Notes under the pieces: model-generated | Seen by the model: only the letters and a program-made list of their open reading frames with translations | Database searches by the model: none | Told to the model about the DNA's origin: nothing | In this document: piece after piece, positions 1-6,285 of the stretch | Position numbering within the stretch: position 1 is the first letter of the stretch | How the letters are laid out: the number at the start of each line of letters is the position of its first letter | NCBI GenBank assembly: GCA_002479715.1 | Contig: DLOT01000018.1 | Location: 6,328-16,751, forward strand | DNA: 10,424 nucleotides | Direction: 5' to 3' | Origin: Ruminococcus sp. UBA7477 | GTDB taxonomy: Bacteria; Bacillota; Clostridia; Oscillospirales; Ruminococcaceae | Program-made: the position numbers and the translations under genes

Positions 1-1400
1 GAAGCCGATATTTCGGCTTTTTCTCTCGGAGCAGCCTTATTCGCTTCCATACTCTTTTCCATAGATGTCATATGAAAGCCGCTCGGCTTATGCTCCTCGA
101 TCTTAGCAGCTTCGGGGGCATCATGTTCCGATTTTGCGGATTTTGAAGCTGCGGGTTTTACGGAATCGGGAGCCGGATCACGGAATTGCAGCGACTTGCC
201 GAAAGAAGTCTTGGGCTTCTCAGCAGGTGCCGCTGTCTTTGGTTTATCGGAACTATCGTCATTATCTCCGAGGCCTGCCATTGCAGCAGCCAGTGCCTGT
301 GCGGCAAGCTGTGCGATCATATCCTGATTCTGGTCTGTTACGCCTTTATTACCATCGGCGGCATTGGCGCTTGGAGCGCTTTTTGGAGCGGGTGCAGTTT
401 CATTTCTGCCGGCTCCGCTAAAGCTCGGTGCGCTTTTTACCGCTGAACTATCGTTAACTTGTCTATTATCGTTTTTTTTGCTAACTTGTTTTTCATCACT
501 TCCTTTCAGATCATAATTAAAATTTGAGTTACCTTCTACAAGCTTCAATCCGTTTGCGACAAGCTCCTTCGCTGAGCCGACCTTAACGCTGCTGTCACCG
601 AGCAGATCGTTAAGTATTGTAGAAAGCTTCTGAAGTGTAATATCCAACTCGCTGAATTCGGTTCTGACGGAATCTCTCAGTCCCTTGGACTGACCGAGGA
701 TCTGTCTTTCCTGCTCTCTTGCATTCTTTATCATCGCATCGGCATTGGCTCTCGCCGCAGAAACCGCAGCCTCTGCCTGAGCATTGGCAGTATCGGTAGT
801 GCTCTTAGCCTCTGCATTTGCATTAGCGACTATCTTAGCCGCCTGATTATTGGCATCTTCAAGAATCTGATCCTGCAGATCCTTAGCGTCCTGCTCCATC
901 TTCTTTGCCGCTTCTTTTGCCTGAACGACAACCGCATTTGCAGACTTCTGAGCTTCCATAAACAGGCCGCTCATATCGAAGGCTGCTCCGCCGCCCGCTG
1001 CCGCATTAGCTTCGGCTTCCGAAAGCTTCTGTTTAAGATCTTCGATCTCGTTTTTAAGGCTCTTGATCTCTCCGTCCTTCTCGTTTGCTTCGTTCTCAGC
1101 GTTAGTCAACTGAAGCTTCAAGCTGTCGGTAGAAGCCATCAGCTCAGAAACCTTAGCGTTGGTTTCTTCAAGCTTCTTGTGGCTTTCCTCGATCTGCTTC
1201 TCAAGGACTTCCTTTCCCTCAAAGTCACCCGATGCAGCCGCAGCACCGCTTGCTTCGAGAGCTGCTATAGCGTCATTTTTCTCTCCGAGCTGCGTTTCAA
1301 GATTGTAAATCTTTGTGTTCAGCTCATCGACATAAGCAAGTACGTCTTTCTTATCAAAGCCGCCAAAGTTTACAGTACGCAAATAACCGTTGCCTGCCAT
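1..1400 (-). CDS. DivIVA-domain coiled-coil protein (C-terminus beyond window)
   Basis: Reading from ATG at 1400, the frame stays open for 466 codons to the left edge, so the C-terminus is missing. The N-terminus (RTVNFGGFDKKDVLAYVDEL, about residues 8-27) has the DivIVA-family pattern of an aromatic-glycine turn followed by an amphipathic helix, which in this family binds curved membrane and starts a coiled coil. Coiled-coil heptads run about 28-50 and 61-131, broken by an Ala/Gly/Ser linker (51-58) and a Gly/Ala patch (132-140). A long Ala-, Gln- and Lys-rich helix covers about 148-240. From about 290 the chain becomes low-complexity (Asn/Asp, then Ala/Pro/Lys) and looks disordered. A GGAGGT ribosome site at 1416-1411 supports the start. 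DivIVA proteins are polar or septal scaffolds, which suits a place beside division genes, but the exact role is unknown. It has its own promoter. Confidence is high for the family and low for function. Confidence 0.85.
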   Translation of the reverse strand, partial: MAGNGYLRTVNFGGFDKKDVLAYVDELNTKIYNLETQLGEKNDAIAALEASGAAAASGDFEGKEVLEKQIEESHKKLEETNAKVSELMASTDSLKLQLTNAENEANEKDGEIKSLKNEIEDLKQKLSEAEANAAAGGGAAFDMSGLFMEAQKSANAVVVQAKEAAKKMEQDAKDLQDQILEDANNQAAKIVANANAEAKSTTDTANAQAEAAVSAARANADAMIKNAREQERQILGQSKGLRDSVRTEFSELDITLQKLSTILNDLLGDSSVKVGSAKELVANGLKLVEGNSNFNYDLKGSDEKQVSKKNDNRQVNDSSAVKSAPSFSGAGRNETAPAPKSAPSANAADGNKGVTDQNQDMIAQLAAQALAAAMAGLGDNDDSSDKPKTAAPAEKPKTSFGKSLQFRDPAPDSVKPAASKSAKSEHDAPEAAKIEEHKPSGFHMTSMEKSMEANKAAPREKAEISA

Positions 1401-1470
1401 AATTAAACAAACCTCCTGTTAATATTAAAGTTCAAAACTTGTGAACGTAACAACGCCCTTGTAATAATTA

Positions 1471-1499
1471 ATTATACAATATTTTGCATTTCATTTCAA
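1471..1499 (-). promoter_or_regulatory. Sigma-A promoter of the DivIVA-domain gene
   Basis: On the minus strand, a -35 box TTGAAA (1499-1494) and a perfect -10 box TATAAT (1476-1471) are separated by 17 bp. Transcription would start near 1464, giving a leader of about 60 nt before ATG 1400. The promoter lies in the 144-nt gap after the corA-like gene, so the DivIVA-domain gene can be expressed separately. No clear intrinsic terminator separates the two genes, so read-through is also possible. Confidence 0.82.
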
Positions 1500-1544
1500 G
1501 TGCTTTTACAAGGTAATGTGAATTTTTATTTATTTTGAACAAAA

Positions 1545-2465
1545 TCACTTTTTCTTTTTTAGCAATACTATTGAAACAACCACAGTCGAAACTATTGCAG
1601 TCAGTGTAGCGAACCAGGTAAACGGTAACGGCAGATCCGTATTCATACCGTAGAAGCTGAAAACCATCGTCGGTATCGCCAAAATGATCGTAATTACAGT
1701 CAGCCGCCACATGACCATATTCAGGTTATTTGAAATAACAGACGCAAAAGCTTCCATCATGCCATGCAAGATCCCGGTATAGATACTGGTCATCTCTATC
1801 GCCTGCTTGACCTCTATCAAAACATCATCGAGCAGATCCTGATCCTCCTCATAGAGTTTGATGACTCTGCCTCTGTTGATCTTCTCGAGTGTAACGTCAT
1901 TAGCCTTCAGTGATGTTGAAAAATATACGAGTGCTTTTTCCAGTCCGAGAAGCTGAATAAGCTCCTGATTTTTCAAAGCGCCTTTAAGCTGCTGTTCAAG
2001 ACCGTAGGAAAGCTTTTCGATTTGTTTGAGGCTGAAAAGAAACTTTGCGGTGATCTTGAGCAGGCACTGAAGCACGAACCGTGTTTTCATATTGGTCTGC
2101 ATATTCTTGATAGTGCCGCTCTCTATTTCGGTAAGAACGCTGTTTTCTTTGGAGGAAATCGTGATAACATTATCGTCAGTAAGAATAATGCCTATAGGCA
2201 TAGTATAAAACAGTGTGTTATCCGCCTTAGATGTGTCTGCCGCAGGGGTATCGACAATTATCAGTGTCTGGTCGTCCTCTATCTCTATATGTGAGCTTTC
2301 CTCCTCATCGAGTGACGATAGAACAAAGCCCGAGTCAAGTCCTCGTTCGTTGACCAGATAGTCTATCTCGCTCTGATCCGGAGAGGTAACGGAGATCCAG
2401 CAGCCCGCCTCGGCTTTATCCAGAATCACAAGCTTACTGCCGACGGTTTTCAAATACTTAATCAT
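1545..2465 (-). CDS. corA: CorA-family Mg2+/Co2+ (divalent cation) transporter
   Basis: A 306-residue protein with the CorA/MIT two-transmembrane layout. A soluble alpha/beta domain comes first, then long charged helices (about 130-240), then two C-terminal membrane segments. The diagnostic YGMN signature (about 272-275) ends the first membrane helix. A short TDLPLPF loop follows, then the second helix (about 285-302) and a Lys-rich cytoplasmic tail KKKK. In this family the pentamer forms a channel whose GMN loop selects hydrated Mg2+ or Co2+, and Mg2+ bound between cytoplasmic domains closes it. Which ion this member moves cannot be read from sequence. ATG at 2465 gives the usual N-terminus MIKYLKTV; an in-frame GTG at 2471 is an alternative, and GAGGAAAGG (2483-2475) could serve either. 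The gene has its own promoter and a structured leader with a short ORF. Confidence 0.9.
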   Translation of the reverse strand: MIKYLKTVGSKLVILDKAEAGCWISVTSPDQSEIDYLVNERGLDSGFVLSSLDEEESSHIEIEDDQTLIIVDTPAADTSKADNTLFYTMPIGIILTDDNVITISSKENSVLTEIESGTIKNMQTNMKTRFVLQCLLKITAKFLFSLKQIEKLSYGLEQQLKGALKNQELIQLLGLEKALVYFSTSLKANDVTLEKINRGRVIKLYEEDQDLLDDVLIEVKQAIEMTSIYTGILHGMMEAFASVISNNLNMVMWRLTVITIILAIPTMVFSFYGMNTDLPLPFTWFATLTAIVSTVVVSIVLLKKKK

Positions 2466-2620
2466 AAGCACAAGCCTTTCCTCGGCGAAGCGGCGGCTCT
2501 ACTTTTCGAGTGTGCGCGTCAACGCCGACTTTATTATTTTTTTGCACGGGACAGTCCCGAGAGGGTCGGGTTTCATAGCGCACCTCCGTGATCTCAGATT
2601 TCGCCCGCTAAAAGCGGTCT
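2466..2620 (-). promoter_or_regulatory. Structured 5' leader of corA, possible attenuator
   Basis: About 155 nt of untranslated leader lie between the inferred transcription start (near 2620) and corA. It holds several complementary segments. A 5' hairpin CCGCT/AGCGG spans 2617-2605. Inside the short ORF, CCCGA/TCGGG (2570-2566 with 2560-2556) and CGGGAC/GTCCCG (2559-2554 with 2552-2547) share bases, so they exclude each other. GTGCGC (2583-2578), at the short ORF's ribosome site, can pair with GCGCAC (2517-2512). TCGGCG (2528-2523), inside the ORF, can pair with CGCCGA (2487-2482), reaching the corA ribosome-binding region. I do not recognise an M-box or another known riboswitch. No terminator with a U-run lies in the leader, so any control would more likely be translational or Rho-dependent. 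No folding energies were computed. Confidence 0.5.
2499..2576 (-). CDS. Putative 25-codon leader peptide upstream of corA
   Basis: A short ORF from ATG 2576 to TAG 2501-2499, lying between the corA promoter and the corA start. It is preceded by a strong ribosome site, GGAGGTG at 2587-2581, which looks stronger than the site in front of corA itself. The peptide begins MKPDPLG and ends RTLEK, with a basic middle containing KK; it has no signal peptide or membrane segment. Its stop lies 33 nt before the corA ATG. The alternating Pro/Asp start recalls MgtL, the enterobacterial mgtA leader peptide that begins MEPDP and whose translation responds to low Mg2+. The ORF and ribosome site are seen directly; translation and a regulatory role are inference. 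It could be a chance ORF within a structured leader. Confidence 0.55.
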   Translation of the reverse strand: MKPDPLGTVPCKKIIKSALTRTLEK

Positions 2621-2627
2621 ACATATA

Positions 2628-2656
2628 ATTATAGCAGAATGTTTTATTTTTTGCAA
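2628..2656 (-). promoter_or_regulatory. Extended -10 sigma-A promoter of the corA unit
   Basis: The -35 box is TTGCAA (2656-2651) and the -10 box is a perfect TATAAT (2633-2628), with a 17-bp spacer. The bases TGC just before the -10 form an extended -10 element. The promoter lies 34 bp beyond the end of the ftsZ terminator U-run, so corA forms its own transcription unit with a start near 2620. Confidence 0.85.
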
Positions 2657-2689
2657 GCACTAAGGGCAAATTGGAAAGAAAAATTCTGT

Positions 2690-2721
2690 AAAAAAGCAGA
2701 CCTCCCCGTTTCGGGGAGGTC
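2690..2721 (-). terminator. Intrinsic terminator after ftsZ
   Basis: On the minus strand a perfect 10-bp GC-rich stem (GACCTCCCCG at 2721-2712 and CGGGGAGGTC at 2708-2699) with a three-base AAA loop is followed by TGC and six T's (2695-2690). The stem begins 13 nt after the ftsZ stop codon. It should end the division operon and insulate corA from it. Confidence 0.93.
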
Positions 2722-2734
2722 ATATAGGAGAGAT

Positions 2735-3844
2735 TTACTTTTTATTGAAAATGTTGAAGATGTCGTCGTAGTAGTTAGGGTTATCTGCCGCAGGCTTTGC
2801 GGAAGTATTGCCCGAAGCCGTTTCCGCCTTGGGAGCCGCCGGTGTCGGGATATAGTCTCCGCCGGCCTTTGGAGTATCGGCAAAATCAGCAGCGATAACC
2901 GTGATAAAGATCTCGTCTGTAGAGTCTTCCTTGTAGTCCGTACCGAAGATGATCGTAGCCTCAGGGTCAACAGCATTTGTGATGATATTTGTCAGTTCAT
3001 CAACGTCATCGGTTATGATATCATCAGACATAACGATATTGATAAGCAGTCTTCTTGCACCGTTGATAGATGTTTCAAGCAGCGGGCTGGAGATAACCTG
3101 CTTTGCAGCATCCTGCGCCTTGTCCTTGCCCTGACCGTGACCGATCGCAATGTGTGCATAGCCGGCGTCCTTGAGTATTGAGGTAACATCGGCAAAGTCA
3201 ACATTAACAACACCGTTTCTGAGGATAATATCGGCGATCGACATAACTCCGGTTTTGAGTATTCCGTCGGAAAGAGCGAATGCCTGACGCATAGTCAGCT
3301 TCTGGTCGCCGCTCAGCAGCTTCTGGTTGGGGATAACTATAAGCGAGTCAACATTCTTCAGAAGCTCGGTGATGCCGCTTTCCGCCTGAGACATTTTCTT
3401 TGCGCCCTCGAAAGTAAACGGCTTTGTTACGACCGCGATCGTCAGCTTTCCAAGCTCTCTTGAGATCTCGGCAACAACAGGGGCCGCACCGGTTCCCGTT
3501 CCGCCTCCCATGCCTGCCGTGATAACGACCATATCGGCGTCCTTGAGAGCCTCAGCGATCTCTTCTTTATTTTCCTGAGCGGAGGATTCACCTACCTCGG
3601 GCTTTCCGCCTGCGCCCAAACCGTGTGTAAGCTTTGTTCCTATCTGGATCTTCTCTGTAGCCATCGACTTCTTCAGAGCCTGAATATCTGTGTTAACGGC
3701 TATGTAGTCAACATTGCCGTAATCAATAGAACCCGAAGCAGCTTCCGCAGCGATACAGTTAAGTGCGTTTCCGCCGCCGCCGCCGACGCCGATAACCTTG
3801 ATCTTTGCTCCAAATGTTTCTTCGGAATTGATTGCCCAACTCAT
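2735..3844 (-). CDS. ftsZ: Cell division GTPase FtsZ
   Basis: A 369-residue tubulin homologue that polymerises at midcell into the Z-ring and recruits the divisome. The nucleotide-binding glycine loop is GVGGGGGNA (19-27) and the tubulin signature GGGTGTG is at 113-119. The T7 synergy loop NVDFADV (214-220), with its Asp residues, completes the GTPase site of the next subunit. A compact globular core ends near 320, followed by a Pro/Ala/Lys linker of about 35 residues. The C-terminal peptide is DDIFNIFNKK, related to but diverged from the usual (D/E)xPxFLR-type peptide that binds FtsA, SepF and other partners. ATG 3844 has AGGAGG at 3858-3853, eight bases upstream. The gene lies after ftsQ, has its own promoter and is closed by a strong terminator. 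ftsA is not adjacent. Confidence 0.98.
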   Translation of the reverse strand: MSWAINSEETFGAKIKVIGVGGGGGNALNCIAAEAASGSIDYGNVDYIAVNTDIQALKKSMATEKIQIGTKLTHGLGAGGKPEVGESSAQENKEEIAEALKDADMVVITAGMGGGTGTGAAPVVAEISRELGKLTIAVVTKPFTFEGAKKMSQAESGITELLKNVDSLIVIPNQKLLSGDQKLTMRQAFALSDGILKTGVMSIADIILRNGVVNVDFADVTSILKDAGYAHIAIGHGQGKDKAQDAAKQVISSPLLETSINGARRLLINIVMSDDIITDDVDELTNIITNAVDPEATIIFGTDYKEDSTDEIFITVIAADFADTPKAGGDYIPTPAAPKAETASGNTSAKPAADNPNYYDDIFNIFNKK

Positions 3845-3917
3845 TTTGACATCCTCCTATTTTGTTCTGATATTTTACAAATGTTTTTCTTATAAAGACA
3901 TTATTCGATATACTAAT

Positions 3918-3946
3918 ATAGTATCACAACCTCCGCAAAATATCAA
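3918..3946 (-). promoter_or_regulatory. Extended -10 promoter of ftsZ with overlapping palindrome
   Basis: The -35 box is TTGATA (3946-3941) and the -10 box is TACTAT (3923-3918), with a 17-bp spacer. TGA immediately before the -10 gives an extended -10 element. Transcription would start near 3911, about 67 nt before the ftsZ ATG. The perfect inverted repeat ATACTA-N3-TAGTAT (3910-3924) covers the -10 box and could be an operator. This promoter would let ftsZ be expressed above the level of the upstream mur operon. Confidence 0.78.
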
Positions 3947-3954
3947 GTGTTTTT

Positions 3955-3997
3955 CGCAAATTTCACTGACTTTTTATGGAGAAAACAAGAATTTGCG
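3955..3997. repeat. 8-bp inverted repeat in the ftsQ-ftsZ gap
   Basis: CGCAAATT (3955-3962) and AATTTGCG (3990-3997) are perfect inverted copies separated by 27 bases, sitting just upstream of the ftsZ -35 box. No T-run follows the stem on the minus strand, so it is not a standard intrinsic terminator for ftsQ. It could be a protein-binding site or chance; I cannot tell which. Confidence 0.4.
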
Positions 3998-4030
3998 GAA
4001 TCTGCTCTCGCATTTCGGAGGAATGTGTCG

Positions 4031-4948
4031 CTATTTAAGCCCGTTATTGAATTGATCCTGAAGCGGCAGGTCACTGTTTGGATCATCATCATATTTTGAA
4101 TAATCGCTCGGTGCCTCTCCGATAAGAGATCCTGAAAGCTTGTCGCTCGCGATTACAGAAACGCCGTTTGCATCGTTGAGATAATAGATAACGCCGTTGA
4201 AATCCTCTTCTATTCTGCTGTCGATCGTGATCCTCACGGCATTCAGCTTATATTCAAGATCCAGCGAGCTGCCGAGCAGAATGTTTATCCTGCTTTCGTA
4301 ATTGAGCTTTATATCGGTTCTGTCCGTAATATTGATCTCGACAATATTCTTCATGCCTGTCTGCTCTATCGTGCTGATGATAGTCTTGACGATACCCGGC
4401 TTCATCGCGTCGTCGGATTCTGCGTTCTCTCCGATCTCAAACCTGTTCAGCTCAAAGCCCTTCACGGTGATAAGACCGGACTTGGGCTTTTCAAGACCTG
4501 CCTCCAGGATTTTGCCCTTATCACTGATGACATAATATTTTCCGCCGTGTTCGATATTCATCTGAGCGACAGCCTGTGTCACTCTTATTGATATCTTATC
4601 CGGAAAGTTCCTCAGTACCTTGATATCCTCGACATAAGACAGCGTATTCAGAACGCAGTTCTCTGCTGTATGAGCGTCAAGCCTTATAAGGTTATCGCCG
4701 ACCTCAACTCCGCTGATCTGCCTTATCTGTTCAGCCGAATAGAGGTCTGTACCCGTGATCTCGATCTCGGTCGCATTAAAGAGGATCGTTACGGAAAGCA
4801 GAGTTATTGTTACAACGACAACAAAAAACGCGAGATAATAATAAAGAGTATACTTATTGCGTCTTTTTCTCCTGCCGACCTTGACCCTGTCACCGTTTAT
4901 GACCTTATACTCCGAGCGGTCGGTCTGCTTTTTTTGAATATCCCGCAT
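4031..4948 (-). CDS. ftsQ: Cell division protein FtsQ/DivIB
   Basis: A 305-residue single-pass membrane protein. The short cytoplasmic N-terminus is strongly basic (VKVGRRKRRNK, 22-32). One transmembrane helix follows (about 34-57), giving an N-in orientation, then an extracytoplasmic POTRA domain (about 58-130: FNATEIEITGTDLYSAEQI, then a VEDIKVLRNFPDKISIRV strand pattern) and the beta-rich FtsQ/DivIB domain to about 280. The acidic C-terminal tail is low-complexity. In this family the protein joins FtsL and FtsB/DivIC to form the divisome complex that activates FtsW and its partner penicillin-binding protein. The start lies 23 nt after murA; the GGAGG at 4966-4962 is 13 nt upstream of ATG, a long spacing. 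In Firmicutes the same protein is usually called DivIB. Position between murA and ftsZ fits the dcw cluster. Confidence 0.9.
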   Translation of the reverse strand: MRDIQKKQTDRSEYKVINGDRVKVGRRKRRNKYTLYYYLAFFVVVVTITLLSVTILFNATEIEITGTDLYSAEQIRQISGVEVGDNLIRLDAHTAENCVLNTLSYVEDIKVLRNFPDKISIRVTQAVAQMNIEHGGKYYVISDKGKILEAGLEKPKSGLITVKGFELNRFEIGENAESDDAMKPGIVKTIISTIEQTGMKNIVEINITDRTDIKLNYESRINILLGSSLDLEYKLNAVRITIDSRIEEDFNGVIYYLNDANGVSVIASDKLSGSLIGEAPSDYSKYDDDPNSDLPLQDQFNNGLK

Positions 4949-4971
4949 TTAATTATCACTTCCTCCGGTTT

Positions 4972-6225
4972 TCAAACCCGTTTTATTATTCCTCCGACAG
5001 ACGAAAAAGCCGTTTCGATAGACTCATATCCCCTGTCGATATACTTTATATCTCCTACCTCGGTTATTCCTTCCGCTCCCAGCCCGGCAACGACAAGCGC
5101 CGCGCCGCCACGCAGATCACACGCCTTAACGCACGCCCCGGAAAGGCGCTTCACGCCGTCTACAACAGCGACCTTACCCTCGGTCTTGATATCCGCGCCC
5201 ATTCTCACAAGCTCATCGACATGGCGAAACCTGTTTGAAAATATATTCTCAATTATTATACTTGTTCCGCGCGCTTTTGTCAACGCCGCCATAACGACCG
5301 CCTGCGCATCGGTGGGAAAGCCCGGATAGGGCATCGTTCGGATAGTTTTGACCGCTTTAAGCCCGCGTCTGGCACTGATGTATATTTTGCTGTCATACAG
5401 GCAGACGGTGCAGCCCATCTGCTCAAAAACGGGGATGACTGTTTCGATATCGCATGCCCTAGCTCCGAGAAGCGTCAACTCTCCTCCCGTAATTGCGGCA
5501 GCGCTGAGATATGTCGCGGCAACTATCCTGTCCGGGCAGACCTCGTATTCACAGCCGTGCAGTCTTTCGACCCCGTCGATAACAACAGTCGTTTCACCGA
5601 AGCCGCTTATCTTAGCACCGCATTTATTCAAAAAGCGCGCCAGATCACAGATCTCCGGCTCTCTTGCCGCATTATGTATAACAGTCTGCCCTTTTGCGGT
5701 TGCCGCGGCGAGAATTATATTCTCGGTCGCACCGACCGACGGGAACGAAAGCGCGATCTTAGCTCCCCGAAGCCCCCTGCCGACATCACAGTCCAGAGTG
5801 CCGTGTTCCTCGCGGATCGAAGCACCCATTTGCCTGAGCGCCGCAATATGCATATCTATCGGTCTTGGTCCAAGCTCGCACCCTCCCGGGAAAGACAGTC
5901 TGCATTTTCCGAGTCTTCCGAGTATTGCACCCAGAAAAACGATCGAGGAGCGCATCTCTCTCATAAGCTCGTCTGGAACATCGAAATGGGTCAGGCCGTC
6001 TGTATTGACAGTGACGCTCCCGCCGTTTCTTTCGCATTTGCAGCCGAGGCGGGATAAAATCCTGCAAGCAGCATAAACGTCACTCAGTTTCGGGCAGTTA
6101 TGTAAGCTTGTTTCTCCTCTGGAAAGAACGCAGGCGGCAAGCAGAGGTAAGGCGCTGTTTTTTGCGCCGTGAACCGTTATTTCGCCGCTGAGCCTTCTCT
6201 CGCCCTCAATCACAAGCCTTTGCAT
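4972..6225 (-). CDS. murA: UDP-N-acetylglucosamine 1-carboxyvinyltransferase MurA
   Basis: A 417-residue enzyme, the usual length for the family. It transfers enolpyruvate from phosphoenolpyruvate to UDP-GlcNAc in the cytoplasm, the first committed step of peptidoglycan synthesis. Lys22 and Asn23 of the GAKNSALP motif contact substrates. The catalytic loop FPGGCELGPRPIDMH (112-126) carries Cys116, the residue alkylated by fosfomycin; since it is Cys and not Asp, sensitivity of the enzyme is expected. Asp306 in FPTDAQ corresponds to the base Asp305 of the E. coli enzyme, and Arg398 in YIDRGYESIE to Arg397. The two inside-out alpha/beta barrels are complete. ATG 6225 has AAGGAG upstream (TAAGGAGAGAGGCTT before ATG). 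The product feeds MurB, which is not in this window. Clostridia often carry two MurA paralogues; I cannot tell if another exists here. Confidence 0.97.
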   Translation of the reverse strand: MQRLVIEGERRLSGEITVHGAKNSALPLLAACVLSRGETSLHNCPKLSDVYAACRILSRLGCKCERNGGSVTVNTDGLTHFDVPDELMREMRSSIVFLGAILGRLGKCRLSFPGGCELGPRPIDMHIAALRQMGASIREEHGTLDCDVGRGLRGAKIALSFPSVGATENIILAAATAKGQTVIHNAAREPEICDLARFLNKCGAKISGFGETTVVIDGVERLHGCEYEVCPDRIVAATYLSAAAITGGELTLLGARACDIETVIPVFEQMGCTVCLYDSKIYISARRGLKAVKTIRTMPYPGFPTDAQAVVMAALTKARGTSIIIENIFSNRFRHVDELVRMGADIKTEGKVAVVDGVKRLSGACVKACDLRGGAALVVAGLGAEGITEVGDIKYIDRGYESIETAFSSVGGIIKRV

Positions 6226-6285
6226 AAGCCTCTCTCCTTAAATCATATTACAAAGCATAATATGCTGAGGAGAAGTTATTGGTGA

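Noticed and set aside
2..19. Hairpin AAGCCGA/TCGGCTT near the left edge, looking like a terminator stem.
   Set aside because: It lies inside the open reading frame of the DivIVA-domain gene and no T-run follows it on the minus strand within the window.
1518..1548. AT-rich inverted repeat (GTGA...TCAC with an ATTTT/AAAAT core) at the end of corA, a possible terminator.
   Set aside because: The stem is nearly all A/T, has a mismatch, overlaps the last codons and is not followed by a T-run on the minus strand.
2466..2620. M-box (ykoK) Mg2+ riboswitch in the corA leader.
   Set aside because: I could not match the conserved M-box core or find a terminator with a U-run. The short ORF and its pairing partners explain the leader better. 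An Rfam search would settle this.
2639..3181. 180-codon plus-strand ORF opposite ftsZ.
   Set aside because: It lies antisense to the clearly conserved ftsZ frame and to its terminator, and its protein is Arg/Cys/Val-rich with no recognisable domain.
5348..6076. 242-codon plus-strand ORF opposite murA.
   Set aside because: A shadow of the GC-rich murA codons; murA has all catalytic motifs in the other strand and the plus-strand protein has no family features.
6244..6266. Two overlapping palindromes (CATATTA/TAATATG and AGCATA/TATGCT) in the murG-murA gap.
   Set aside because: Short, AT-rich and without a T-run. A weak hairpin or processing site is possible, but nothing supports a specific role.
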